From Polaribacter sp. Z022 (GTDB lineage Bacteria; Bacteroidota; Bacteroidia; Flavobacteriales; Flavobacteriaceae), in assembly GCF_023555495.1 (NCBI RefSeq), contig NZ_JALCZO010000003.1, positions 310,001-374,000 on the forward strand: a stretch of 64,000 nucleotides of DNA. Reading direction: 5' to 3'. How positions within the stretch are numbered: position 1 is the stretch's first letter; every line of letters starts with the position of its first letter. The translations under genes and the position numbers were made by a program. The notes under the pieces were generated by a model. It saw nothing but the letters and a program-made list of their open reading frames with translations, had not been told where the DNA came from and did not search any database. This document shows positions 17,700-26,755 of the stretch, one piece after another.

Positions 17700-20249
17700 T
17701 TATCCACATTTAGAAGATCCACATTCTTGACATGTTAAACAACCTTCTTGATAAATTAAATCTGTAGAATCGCAATTATCACAAGTTTGACCTTTTGCTT
17801 TTGTACCATCTTCTACATACCTTTTTAGAGCTCTTTGCACTCCATTTTTCCAAGTATTTATAGATTCTGAATTTAACTGTAAACTCTGTATTAATTCTAT
17901 AACTTTATCAATAGGCATTCCATGTCTTAAAGTTCCAGAAATTAATTTGGCATAATTCCAAAACTCAGGATTAAACTTATGACTCAATCCTTCAATAGTA
18001 GTTTTATAACCTCTTTTATTTTTGTATTGAAAATCGTAACGAGATGAACCATTTTCATCTTTACTTTTAATGATAAGCCCATTTTCTACAGAACGTGGAA
18101 TTAAAATTCCATCTTCATCATCTACTAATCCTGTAAAAATTTCATAAGGTTTGTTATCAAAAATACCAACAAAAGCAATCCATTTTTCTTTTTGATTTTG
18201 AAAACGAACTACATCTGCCTCTAACTCTAGTGGTCTTTTTTTAGGGAAATTAGAACTTATAGCAGTTTCTTCTTTTTTATCATCTGTAGATATTAACACT
18301 CCAGATCTAGAACCATCTCTATAAACAGTAACTCCTTTACAACCTACTTCCCAAGCTTTTAAATACAACTCACCTACTAAATCTTCTGTAACATCATTTG
18401 GTAAATTTACAGTTACACTAATTGAGTGATCTACCCATTTTTGAATTGCACCTTGCATAGTAACTTTACTTACCCAATTAATATCATTAGATGTTGCTTT
18501 GTAATAAGGCGATTTTTTAACAAGTTCATTTAACTCTTCTTGTGTAAAATTCTTTGAAGAATCTATATTATTAACTTCCATCCATTGTTTAAAACGATGA
18601 TGAAAAACTACATACTCTTCCCAAGAATCACCAACTTCATCAACAAAATCTACTCGTACATCTTTATCGTTTGGATTTACTTTTTTTCTACGTTTGTAAA
18701 CAGGCATAAACACAGGCTCAATTCCAGATGAAGTTTGAGTCATTAAACTTGTGGTTCCTGTTGGTGCTATTGTTAAAAGAGCAATATTTCTACGACCATG
18801 TTCTAACATTTCGTAATACAACTTACTATCTGCTTCTTTTAATCTTAATATAAATGGATTTTCTTTTTCTCTTTCTGAATCAAAAATTGAAAAAGCACCT
18901 CTTTCTTTTGCTAAATTTACAGAAGCTCTATAGGTTTCTACACCCAAAGTTTTATGAACTTCTGTAGAAAATTCATTTCCTTCTTTACTTCCATAACGAA
19001 TTCCTAATGCAGCTAACATATCTCCTTCTGCAGTAATACCAATTCCTGTTCTTCTTCCTTCGTATGCTTTTTGTCTAATATTTAACCACAAATTTTTCTC
19101 TGTTGCTTTCACATCATCTTGCTCAGGATCTGCATCAATCTTCGCTAAAATTCCATCTATTTTTTCTAACTCTAAATCAATAATATCATCCATTATTCTT
19201 TGAGCAATTACAATATGTTTTTTGAATAATTCAAAATTAAATTCTGCTTTTTCTGTAAATGGATTTTCTACATAAGAAAATAAATTCATAGCCAATAAAC
19301 GACAAGAATCATAAGGACATAAAGGAATTTCTCCACAAGGATTTGTAGAAACCGTTTTATATCCTAAATCTGCATAACAATCTGGCACAGATTCATTAAT
19401 TATAGTATCCCAAAACAAGATTCCTGGTTCTGCAGATTTCCATGCATTGTGTACTATTTTTTTCCAAATTTTAGTTGCTTCTATTTCTTTAGTGTACAGA
19501 GGTTTTTTACTAAAAGTAGGATATAATTGTGTGTATTTACCATCTGCTTTTACAGCTTTCATAAAAGCATCATCTATTCTAACAGAAACATTTGCACCTG
19601 TAACTTTTCCTTGTTCTAATTTGGCGTCGATAAAATCTTCAGCATCTGGATGATTTATAGAAACCGACAACATTAAAGCTCCTCTTCTACCATCTTGTGC
19701 AACTTCTCTTGTAGAATTTGAATAACGCTCCATAAAAGGAACAATTCCTGTTGATGTTAAAGCAGAATTTTTTACTGGTGATCCTTTAGGACGAATGTGA
19801 GATAAATCGTGACCAACTCCTCCTCTTCGTTTCATTAACTGCACTTGTTCTTGGTCTATTTTCATTATTCCACCATAAGAATCAGATTCTCCATTATTAC
19901 CAATTACAAAGCAATTAGACAAAGAAGCTATTTGAAAAGGATTTCCAATTCCAGCCATTGGACTTCCTTGAGGAACAATGTATTTAAAGTTTTTAATTAC
20001 TTCAAAAATATCTTCTTTAGTTAATGGGTTTTTATATTTCTGTTCTACTCTTGCTATTTCTGACGCAATTCTCTGATGCATTTCATCTGGAGTGCTTTCA
20101 TAAATATTATCTGAAGAATCTTTTAAAGCGTATTTATTTAGCCATACAGAAGCAGCCAATTCATCACCTTTAAAATAGTTTAACGCAGCATTTAAAGCCT
20201 CATCTCTAGAATAAATTTTCTGAGGTGAGAGAGCAGTTTGAAGTTTCAT
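17700..20249 (-). CDS. nrdJ: Adenosylcobalamin-dependent (class II) ribonucleotide reductase
   Basis: Reduces ribonucleotides to deoxyribonucleotides using adenosylcobalamin, so needs no oxygen and no separate radical subunit. The 849 residues show the class I/II alpha barrel: SNCFVIGN with the redox Cys, NPCGEIPLCPYDSC with the NxCxE active-site loop, and IAPTGTTSLM. The C-terminus carries CDNCDSTDLIYQEGCLTC and QECGSSKCG, the Cys pairs that deliver electrons and a zinc-ribbon-like tail. A promoter TTG-N18-TAAGTTTG lies about 120 nt upstream, leaving a leader with a hairpin at the start codon. It links to other cobalamin-dependent functions in this window (icmF). Confidence 0.94.
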   Translation of the reverse strand: MKLQTALSPQKIYSRDEALNAALNYFKGDELAASVWLNKYALKDSSDNIYESTPDEMHQRIASEIARVEQKYKNPLTKEDIFEVIKNFKYIVPQGSPMAGIGNPFQIASLSNCFVIGNNGESDSYGGIMKIDQEQVQLMKRRGGVGHDLSHIRPKGSPVKNSALTSTGIVPFMERYSNSTREVAQDGRRGALMLSVSINHPDAEDFIDAKLEQGKVTGANVSVRIDDAFMKAVKADGKYTQLYPTFSKKPLYTKEIEATKIWKKIVHNAWKSAEPGILFWDTIINESVPDCYADLGYKTVSTNPCGEIPLCPYDSCRLLAMNLFSYVENPFTEKAEFNFELFKKHIVIAQRIMDDIIDLELEKIDGILAKIDADPEQDDVKATEKNLWLNIRQKAYEGRRTGIGITAEGDMLAALGIRYGSKEGNEFSTEVHKTLGVETYRASVNLAKERGAFSIFDSEREKENPFILRLKEADSKLYYEMLEHGRRNIALLTIAPTGTTSLMTQTSSGIEPVFMPVYKRRKKVNPNDKDVRVDFVDEVGDSWEEYVVFHHRFKQWMEVNNIDSSKNFTQEELNELVKKSPYYKATSNDINWVSKVTMQGAIQKWVDHSISVTVNLPNDVTEDLVGELYLKAWEVGCKGVTVYRDGSRSGVLISTDDKKEETAISSNFPKKRPLELEADVVRFQNQKEKWIAFVGIFDNKPYEIFTGLVDDEDGILIPRSVENGLIIKSKDENGSSRYDFQYKNKRGYKTTIEGLSHKFNPEFWNYAKLISGTLRHGMPIDKVIELIQSLQLNSESINTWKNGVQRALKRYVEDGTKAKGQTCDNCDSTDLIYQEGCLTCQECGSSKCG

Positions 20250-20257
20250 AGTTTTTT

Positions 20258-20291
20258 AGACAGTTTTAGTTTTTTGAAAAACTAAATGTCT
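20258..20291 (-). promoter_or_regulatory. Hairpin in the nrdJ leader
   Basis: On the minus strand AGACATTTAGTTTTT pairs, with a small bulge, with AAAAACTAAAACTGTCT, ending 8 nt before the nrdJ ATG. No T run follows, so it is not a terminator. It could mask ribosome access. It is too small for a cobalamin riboswitch. Confidence 0.4.
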
Positions 20292-20372
20292 CTAAATTGA
20301 ACAAGCAAAAAGATGATAATTGTCATAAAGTTTTCAGTAAAAAAACATAAAACCCTAAATATCAAATAACTA

Positions 20373-20401
20373 CAAACTTATCAACATAAAAAAGTTAACA
20401 A
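20373..20401 (-). promoter_or_regulatory. nrdJ promoter
   Basis: On the minus strand TTG (20401-20399), 18 nt, then TAAGTTTG (20380-20373): both elements of the Bacteroidota promoter at accepted spacing. Confidence 0.55.
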
Positions 20402-20432
20402 ATAAATAAATTTTAAAAAAAGAAAAAAGAAT

Positions 20433-21611
20433 TTAATATTCAAAAACGCCAAACTCACTTTTAATAGTCAGTTTTTTAGTTTCTGAAGCTTTTACGCTAC
20501 CTACAATTTTGGCATCTACATTATAAGATTTAGAAATTTTAATAATGTCTTCTGCTATTTCTGGAGAAACATAAATTTCCATTCTATGACCACAGTTAAA
20601 TACTTGATACATTTCTTTCCAATCTGTTTTAGATTGTTCTTGTATTAATTTAAATAAAGGTGGAATTGGGAACATATTGTCTTTTACAATGTGTAAATTA
20701 TCTACAAAATGTAAAATTTTTGTTTGTGCACCACCAGAACAATGAATCATTCCATGAACTTTATCAGAAGAAAAATTATTTAAAATTTCTTTTATAATTG
20801 GGGCATAAGTTCTTGTTGGAGATAACACTAATTTACCTGCATCTATAGGTGAATTTTCAACTTTATCAGTCAAATTTGTATTACCAGAATATACCAAATC
20901 TGTAGGTACAGCAGCATCAAAACTCTCAGGATATTTTTCTGCTAAATATTTATGAAAAACATCATGTCTTGCAGAAGTTAATCCATTAGACCCCATTCCT
21001 CCATTATATTCTGTTTCATAAGTTGCTTGTCCAAAAGATTCTAAACCTACAATAACATCACCTGCTTTTATATTTGCATTATCTACAACATCACTACGTT
21101 TCATACGTGCAGTAACTGTAGAATCTACAATAATTGTACGTACTAAGTCTCCAACATCTGCAGTTTCTCCTCCTGTTGAGTGTATGGTAACGCCAAATCC
21201 TTTTAAATCTTCTATTAACTCTTCTGTTCCGTTAATAATAGCTGATAAAACTTCTCCTGGAATTTTACTTTTATTACGACCAATTGTAGAAGATAACATA
21301 ATATTATCTGTTGCACCAACACATAATAAATCGTCAATATTCATAATTAAAGCATCTTGAGCAATACCTTTCCAAACAGAAATGTCTCCAGTTTCTTTCC
21401 AATACATGTAAGCTAAAGAAGATTTTGTACCTGCACCATCTGCATGCATTATTAAACAATAATCATCATCGTTTGTTAAATAATCTGGTACAATTTTGCA
21501 AAATGCTTTTGGAAATAATCCTTTATCTATATTCTTAATAGCATTGTGTACATCTTCTTTAGATGCAGAAACACCTCTTTGTGCGTATCTTTTAGAAACT
21601 TCTTGACTCAT
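20433..21611 (-). CDS. purM: Phosphoribosylformylglycinamidine cyclo-ligase (AIR synthetase)
   Basis: Fifth step of purine synthesis: ATP-dependent ring closure of FGAM to AIR. The PurM fold motifs are MHADGAGTKSSLAY near the N-terminus (ATP/substrate loop), DALIMNIDDLLCVGA, and IHSTGGETADVGD. At 392 residues it is longer than E. coli PurM (345), as in other Bacteroidota. It is a single gene rather than part of a pur operon here, with its own -7 box (TAAATTTG, minus strand, 21638-21631). A related selenophosphate synthetase is excluded by the ring-closure motifs and the absence of the catalytic Cys/Sec loop. Confidence 0.87.
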   Translation of the reverse strand: MSQEVSKRYAQRGVSASKEDVHNAIKNIDKGLFPKAFCKIVPDYLTNDDDYCLIMHADGAGTKSSLAYMYWKETGDISVWKGIAQDALIMNIDDLLCVGATDNIMLSSTIGRNKSKIPGEVLSAIINGTEELIEDLKGFGVTIHSTGGETADVGDLVRTIIVDSTVTARMKRSDVVDNANIKAGDVIVGLESFGQATYETEYNGGMGSNGLTSARHDVFHKYLAEKYPESFDAAVPTDLVYSGNTNLTDKVENSPIDAGKLVLSPTRTYAPIIKEILNNFSSDKVHGMIHCSGGAQTKILHFVDNLHIVKDNMFPIPPLFKLIQEQSKTDWKEMYQVFNCGHRMEIYVSPEIAEDIIKISKSYNVDAKIVGSVKASETKKLTIKSEFGVFEY

Positions 21612-21630
21612 GTTGTTGTGTTGTAAAATG

Positions 21631-21638
21631 CAAATTTA
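21631..21638 (-). promoter_or_regulatory. -7 box TAAATTTG of purM
   Basis: Exact TAnnTTTG match on the minus strand, 19 nt before the purM ATG. Confidence 0.55.
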
Positions 21639-21649
21639 GTCTTTTACAT

Positions 21650-21680
21650 AAAAAATCCTACCGAAAAGTAGGATGTTTTT
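21650..21680 (-). terminator. glnN terminator
   Basis: AAAAATCCTAC pairs with GTAGGATGTTTTT; on the minus strand the hairpin is followed by a T run. It is 4 nt beyond the glnN stop. Confidence 0.75.
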
Positions 21681-21684
21681 ATGA

Positions 21685-23868
21685 TTACTTTGTAAACAGT
21701 AACTCTCTATATTTTGTTAATGGCCATAAATTATCATCAACCATTGTTTCTAGTTGATCACAATGATACCTAATATCTACAAAATAAGGTTTTATTTTTT
21801 TACTATAATATTCTGCTAATTTAAGACCAATTAGTTTTTTTGCTTTTAATTTATCTTCCTCCATTTTAATTACTAAAGCATTAATTTGAGTTATATGATT
21901 AGAAATTACCATAATTAATTCAATTTGTTCTTTAGCTATATTTTTATATTCACCTCCAAAAATTTCTTTTAAATTTTTAGTATTTTCTAATAACGTGTTT
22001 TGATAAATTATTGCTGTTGGCACTACTTGGTTTCTTGCAATATCTCCTAAAACTCTACTTTCTATTTGAAATCTTTTAGTGTACGCTTCTAAATCTATTT
22101 CATACCTAGCGTTTAATTCAACACTATTCATTACTTCTAACTCTTCAAATAAATCAACTATTCTTTTGGTAATTTTTACTTTTAAAGCATCTGGAGTTGT
22201 TTTATTATTACTTAAACCTCTTTTTTTAGCTTCCTTTTCCCAAGCTTCACCATAACTATCACCATCAAAACGAATTGCTTTAGAATCCTTAATATATTCT
22301 CTTAATATATTAAAGACAGCTTCATCTTTCTTAAGACCTTTTTCATCTACTAATGCATCAACTTCTATTTTAAACTCTTTTAATTGTTTAGCAACTATTG
22401 TATTTAAAACAGTCATAGGTATTGCACAATTAGCCCAAGAACCAACTGCTCTAAACTCGAATTTATTTCCTGTAAAAGCAAAAGGAGAAGTTCTATTTCT
22501 ATCTGTATTATCTAATAATATTTCAGGAATTTTACCAATAATATTAAGTTTTAAATCTGTTTTTTCTTGTGGAGAAAGTTTCCCTTTAGTTACGTTTTCT
22601 AACTCATCTAAAACTGCAGATAATTGCTTACCTATAAATACAGATATTATTGCTGGAGGCGCTTCATTTGCTCCTAATCTATATTCATTGCTTGCAGAAG
22701 CAATAGAAGAACGTAATAACTCCTCATAAGTATGAACTGCTTTAATAGTATTGATAAAAAAAGTAAGAAATTGTAAATTTTTCATTGGTGTTTTACCAGG
22801 ACTCAACAAGTTAATTCCTTTATCTGAAGATAAAGACCAATTGTTATGTTTACCAGAACCATTTATTCCTGAAAATGGTTTTTCATGAAATAACACTTTA
22901 AATTTATGTCTTCGAGAAACCTTTTGCATCACATCCATTAATAAGGTATTGTGGTCTACTGCTAAATTGGCTTCTTCAAAAATTGGAGCAACTTCAAATT
23001 GATTTGGAGCAACTTCATTATGTCTAGTTTTAACAGGAATTCCTAACAACATACATTCTTGTTCTAAATCTTGCATAAAACTCATAGCTCTTGCAGGAAT
23101 TGTACCAAAATAATGATCATCTAATTGTTCTCCTTTAGCAGGTGAATGCCCTAATAAAGTTCTTCCTGTTAATTGTAAATCAGATCTAGAAAGTGCCAAA
23201 GCATCATCAATCAAAAAAAATTCTTGCTCCCATCCTAAAGTTGCACTTACTTTAGATGCATTTTTATCAAAATATTTACAAACCGCAGTTGCATGCTCAT
23301 CTATTGCTTGCAATGCCCTTAATAAAGGTGTTTTATTGTCTAAAGCCTCACCTGTATAGGCTACAAAAATTGTTGGTATACATAAAGTTGTTTCATAAAT
23401 AAATGCTGGAGAAGTAGGATCCCAAGCAGTATAACCTCTTGCCTCAAATGTATTTCTAATACCTCCATGTGGAAAACTAGATGCATCTGGTTCTTGTTGC
23501 ACTAATTGTTCTCCATCAAATTTCTCCATAGCTAAACTACCATTTATAGATTCAAAAAAAGCGTCATGCTTTTCTGCAGTTGCTCCTGTAAGTGGCTGAA
23601 ACCAATGTGTATAATGAGTAGCTCCTTTAGACATTGCCCAATCTTTCATACTTACTGCAACTTGGTCTGCAATTTTTCTATCTATTTTAGTTCCATGCTC
23701 AATAGCATTCATTACACTTTCATAAGCTGAACGTGTAAGATACTGTTGCATAGCATGTTTGTTAAAGACATTTTTACCAAAAAGAGATGACCTTTTTTCA
23801 TTTTGAACCACATTTATTGGGCTTCTATGAAGTGTTTCTTGCAAAGCATTGAATCTAATCCTTGACAT
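21685..23868 (-). CDS. glnN: Glutamine synthetase type III
   Basis: Makes glutamine from glutamate and ammonia with ATP; GS III is the large type common in Bacteroidota. The 727 residues carry an N-terminal GSIII-specific region, the catalytic ATP-grasp-like core (GWEQEFFLID, RHNEVAPNQFEVAPIFEEANLA, FHEKPFSGINGSGKHNNWSL, with metal-binding Glu and His) and the GSIII C-terminal helical domain after about 580. RTSPFAFTGNKFEFRAVGS carries the nucleotide and glutamate contacts. It is divergent from a GS II gene over 169 bp. A perfect -7 box (TATATTTG) precedes it. Confidence 0.95.
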   Translation of the reverse strand: MSRIRFNALQETLHRSPINVVQNEKRSSLFGKNVFNKHAMQQYLTRSAYESVMNAIEHGTKIDRKIADQVAVSMKDWAMSKGATHYTHWFQPLTGATAEKHDAFFESINGSLAMEKFDGEQLVQQEPDASSFPHGGIRNTFEARGYTAWDPTSPAFIYETTLCIPTIFVAYTGEALDNKTPLLRALQAIDEHATAVCKYFDKNASKVSATLGWEQEFFLIDDALALSRSDLQLTGRTLLGHSPAKGEQLDDHYFGTIPARAMSFMQDLEQECMLLGIPVKTRHNEVAPNQFEVAPIFEEANLAVDHNTLLMDVMQKVSRRHKFKVLFHEKPFSGINGSGKHNNWSLSSDKGINLLSPGKTPMKNLQFLTFFINTIKAVHTYEELLRSSIASASNEYRLGANEAPPAIISVFIGKQLSAVLDELENVTKGKLSPQEKTDLKLNIIGKIPEILLDNTDRNRTSPFAFTGNKFEFRAVGSWANCAIPMTVLNTIVAKQLKEFKIEVDALVDEKGLKKDEAVFNILREYIKDSKAIRFDGDSYGEAWEKEAKKRGLSNNKTTPDALKVKITKRIVDLFEELEVMNSVELNARYEIDLEAYTKRFQIESRVLGDIARNQVVPTAIIYQNTLLENTKNLKEIFGGEYKNIAKEQIELIMVISNHITQINALVIKMEEDKLKAKKLIGLKLAEYYSKKIKPYFVDIRYHCDQLETMVDDNLWPLTKYRELLFTK

Positions 23869-23903
23869 ATTATTAATATTTTCTACTTATTTTTAATATT
23901 AAA

Positions 23904-23911
23904 CAAATATA
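23904..23911 (-). promoter_or_regulatory. -7 box TATATTTG of glnN
   Basis: Exact TAnnTTTG match on the minus strand, 35 nt before the glnN ATG, in the glnN / GS II divergent intergenic region. Confidence 0.55.
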
Positions 23912-24037
23912 CCCTTTCAAAATTAGGGATAAAATTATTTTTAGTTGATTTTTAATATTTTACCCCTCTTTTTTTTGATATGTAGCTAATTTATTTGAAA
24001 TTTGTAACAGAAACATCACATTAACAATTTTTATATT

Positions 24038-25051
24038 ATGGCTAAAATTAAATTAGAGTACATATGGTTAGACGGTTACAAGCCGACTCAAAACCTAAGA
24101 AGCAAAACTAAAGTTGAAGAGCATGAAAACTTTCAAGGAACAATTGAAGAATTAGGAGATTGGTCTTTTGATGGTTCATCAACTCAACAAGCAGAAGGTG
24201 GATCTTCAGACTGTTTATTAAAACCAGTTGCTATTTACCCAGATCCTGCTAGAATTAATGGTTATTTAGTAATGACTGAAGTTTACAATGCAGATGGTAC
24301 ACCTCATGAATCTAATGGACGTGCTACTATTGATGATGATGATAATGATTTCTGGTTTGGGTTTGAGCAAGAATATTTTATTATGGACTCTAGAACTCAA
24401 TTACCTTTAGGTTTCCCTATTGGAGGATATCCTGGACCACAAGGAATGTACTACTGTTCTGTTGGTGGTAAAAACACATGGGGAAGAGATATCGTTGAAG
24501 AGCATGCTGATTTATGTATTGACGCTGGTTTAAACTTTGAAGGAATTAATCAAGAAGTTGCTGCTGGACAATGGGAATTCCAATTATTTGCTAAAGGAGC
24601 TAAAAAAGCAGGAGATGAAATTTGGATTGCTAGATACTTATTAGACAGATTAACTGAAAAGCACCACTACTATATTGAATATCACCCAAAACCAATTAAA
24701 GGAGACTGGAATGGTTCTGGAATGCACGCTAACTTCTCTAACTCAATTTTAAGAGAATGTGGTTCTAAAGAAAAGTATGCTGAAATCTGTGAAGCTTTTA
24801 GACCAGTAACTAAAGAACACATTGAAGTTTATGGAGAATATAACGATGAGCGTTTAACAGGATTACATGAAACTGCTGCTATTACTGATTTCTCTTGGGG
24901 AGTTTCTGATAGAGGAGCATCAATCCGTATACCAATTATCGCTGTAGAAAAAGGATATAAAGGATGGTTAGAAGACAGAAGACCAGCTTCTAATGGTGAC
25001 CCATATAAAATTGCAGCTAGAATTATTAAGACTGTAAAGCCTATTAAATAA
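24038..25051 (+). CDS. glnII: Glutamine synthetase type II (eukaryote-like)
   Basis: A 337-residue glutamine synthetase of the short GS II type: beta-grasp domain with YIWLDGYKPTQNLRSKT, the motif ELGDWSFDGSSTQQAEGG, and the catalytic half with GFEQEYFIMD, NGSGMHANFS and RGASIRIP. Rhizobial and eukaryotic GS II share these blocks. No adenylylation-site motif like that of GS I was seen. It is divergent from glnN, so the cell holds two unlike glutamine synthetases with a common control region; they may respond to different nitrogen states. A strong terminator follows. Confidence 0.92.
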   Translation: MAKIKLEYIWLDGYKPTQNLRSKTKVEEHENFQGTIEELGDWSFDGSSTQQAEGGSSDCLLKPVAIYPDPARINGYLVMTEVYNADGTPHESNGRATIDDDDNDFWFGFEQEYFIMDSRTQLPLGFPIGGYPGPQGMYYCSVGGKNTWGRDIVEEHADLCIDAGLNFEGINQEVAAGQWEFQLFAKGAKKAGDEIWIARYLLDRLTEKHHYYIEYHPKPIKGDWNGSGMHANFSNSILRECGSKEKYAEICEAFRPVTKEHIEVYGEYNDERLTGLHETAAITDFSWGVSDRGASIRIPIIAVEKGYKGWLEDRRPASNGDPYKIAARIIKTVKPIK

Positions 25052-25075
25052 TTCTTTAAGTATTATATAAATATT

Positions 25076-25108
25076 AAAACGCTAACATAAATATGTTAGC
25101 GTTTTTTT
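25076..25108 (+). terminator. Terminator of the GS II gene
   Basis: AAAACGCTAACA pairs with TGTTAGCGTTTT, loop TAAATA, followed by a T run. Confidence 0.85.
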
Positions 25109-25131
25109 ATGCAATAAAATTATTACCTCTC

Positions 25132-26064
25132 TTATACTGTAAAATAAATAAATGCAATGTAAGCTGCTAATAATACAATACCATCTTTCCAATTTAAACG
25201 ATATCCTTTAGGTACAAATACTAAAGGTAATACTACAAACGAAATTCCAAGCATCCAGTAAATATCATTATCTAATATACCAATATCTTTTACAGCTACA
25301 GGAGTTATAATTGATGTGATTCCTAATACCGCTAATATATTAAACACATTAGATCCAATTAAATTCCCTAAAGAAATTGCTTTTTCTTTCTTTAAAACCG
25401 CTATAATTGATGCTGCTAACTCAGGCACACTTGTACCAATAGAAACTACTGTAACACCTATTACCCTCTCACTTACTCCATATTCTAAAGCCATAGAAGT
25501 TGCTCCCTTTATTAGTAACTCTGATCCTCCCCAAAGACCTAAACCTCCAATTACTAAAAATAAAACAATCTTATATAAAGGTAAAGGTTCATCATCTTCT
25601 GGTAACTCATCTAAAACTGCTGTTTTTTGGTATCTTAAAAGGTAAATTAGAAATATTATCAAAAAAGAAAATAAGATAATACCTTCATTTCTAGCAATAA
25701 CATTATCACCACTTAAGAAAAAATATAATAATATTGAAGCAATCATCATTACAGGCCAATCAGTTTTATAAAAACTTTTTTGCACATGCATAGTTCCTAG
25801 CAATAAAGTTATTCCTAAAACCAAACCAAGGTTTGCAATATTAGAGCCAATTACATTTCCTAAGGCTAAATCTGATGAACCACTTAAAGCTGCATTAATG
25901 CTTACAATTAGTTCTGGAGCAGAAGTTGCAAAAGAAACCACAGTCATACCAATTACAATTTTAGGTACATCTAATTTTAAAGACAAAGCTACAGCCGATT
26001 TTAACAACCAATTACCGCCTAAAATCAACAATATTAAGCCTCCTATAATTAATAAAAAATTCAT
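25132..26064 (-). CDS. Calcium/sodium antiporter (YrbG/CaxA-like)
   Basis: Inner membrane exchanger of the Na+/Ca2+ (NCX/CaCA) family. Two inverted homologous halves each hold an alpha-repeat: VVSFATSAPELIVSI with LGNVIGSNIANLGLVLGI, and VVSIGTSVPELAASI with LGNLIGSNVFNILAVLGI; the Glu and Ser/Asn residues of these repeats bind the cations. About ten membrane helices. A central acidic loop (LDELPEDDEPLP) joins the halves. Start taken at the ATG at 26064 (MNFLLIIGG), which fits the family; an in-frame ATG twelve codons upstream exists, but a near-consensus box TATATTCG lies between the two. It runs towards GS II. Confidence 0.92.
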   Translation of the reverse strand: MNFLLIIGGLILLILGGNWLLKSAVALSLKLDVPKIVIGMTVVSFATSAPELIVSINAALSGSSDLALGNVIGSNIANLGLVLGITLLLGTMHVQKSFYKTDWPVMMIASILLYFFLSGDNVIARNEGIILFSFLIIFLIYLLRYQKTAVLDELPEDDEPLPLYKIVLFLVIGGLGLWGGSELLIKGATSMALEYGVSERVIGVTVVSIGTSVPELAASIIAVLKKEKAISLGNLIGSNVFNILAVLGITSIITPVAVKDIGILDNDIYWMLGISFVVLPLVFVPKGYRLNWKDGIVLLAAYIAFIYFTV

Positions 26065-26588
26065 GAAATATAATTTATTGCGAATATACATTTTTATCAC
26101 TTCAACTATAATGAAAAAATGAAAAGCATAAAAACAGATAAAAAAAATGTTTTAAATCCCTTTAGATTTTAAATTATTATAAAAACTTTCCTTTACCACA
26201 TTACACATTAACGCCTTAATAAGTTGTTTTAATTACAATTTAAAACATAAATTAAGCAAATTTAACTTCATATTAAAACCATATTAATCAAATTGATTAT
26301 AAATAAAAAATCAATTTGACAAATAACTACTTTTTTATTTGGGAACGATATCACAATCCATATATATTGATAAAACAATTAAAAAAAACCCAATATTATT
26401 AACCCAAATACCTATAAAAACTATGATTATTATTTTAACTAAATTTATTGAAACTATGTCTGATATTATTTTTCAAATTCTGTTTTAATAAAATTACCTT
26501 TTAAAAACCACACTATTCTAAAAGCAACTCATTCATTGAAGCTTGAGTTGTTTATTTTCATTAAATTTGATAAATAACTAATCATATA
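26065..26588. other. Gene-poor AT-rich intergenic region with two inverted repeats
   Basis: About 520 nt with no convincing gene. TCAAATTGAT (26288-26297) and ATCAATTTGA (26310-26319) form a 10-bp inverted repeat. CAACTCA (26524-26530) and TGAGTTG (26544-26550) form a second hairpin followed by TTTATTTT, terminator-like. A 21-codon hydrophobic frame begins at 26422. A small RNA between the two hairpins is possible but unsupported. Confidence 0.4.
26562..26569 (+). promoter_or_regulatory. -7 box TAAATTTG of the 50-residue small gene
   Basis: Exact TAnnTTTG match 19 nt before the ATG at 26589; a TTG lies at 26543-26545, 16 nt upstream, slightly short spacing. Confidence 0.55.
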
Positions 26589-26741
26589 ATGAAAAAACAA
26601 GTATTTAAAATTCTTGCAAAAATTAACAAATTGATTTTACCATCTTTTACAAAAAAAGGATTGGACATTTCTAAAGCATCAAAAGCTCAACTTGCTTTAG
26701 TTGGATGGAGAGCTTATGTAACATTAAATTCACTAGATTAA
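26589..26741 (+). CDS. Conserved flavobacterial small protein (50 aa)
   Basis: The frame encodes MKKQVFKILAKINKLILPSF, then TKKGLDISKASKAQLALVGWRAYVTLNSLD. The same layout (KILAKINK.ILPS, a KGLD.SKA.K.Q..L.GWRAYVT.N.LD tail) is known to me from flavobacterial genomes, where some entries carry the name 'SsrA-binding protein'; real SmpB is about 150 aa, so that name should not be trusted. Function is unknown. It has its own promoter box with a very short leader and is followed 14 nt later by the DUF2007 gene, probably one transcript. Confidence 0.7.
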   Translation: MKKQVFKILAKINKLILPSFTKKGLDISKASKAQLALVGWRAYVTLNSLD

Positions 26742-26755
26742 AAAAAGGAAAAATC

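Noticed and set aside
20250..20432. Cobalamin riboswitch in front of nrdJ
   Set aside because: The leader is about 115-120 nt, with none of the conserved B12-box or core stems; only a simple hairpin is present.
26422..26487. 21-codon hydrophobic frame MIIILTKFIETMSDIIFQIL(F)
   Set aside because: Could be a type I toxin-like peptide, but in AT-rich DNA such frames occur by chance; no antisense promoter, no repeat structure and no ribosome-binding tract was visible.
26589..26741. SmpB (SsrA-binding protein)
   Set aside because: Fifty residues only, whereas SmpB is about 150 residues with an OB-type barrel; a name seen in databases for this small protein is not supported by sequence.
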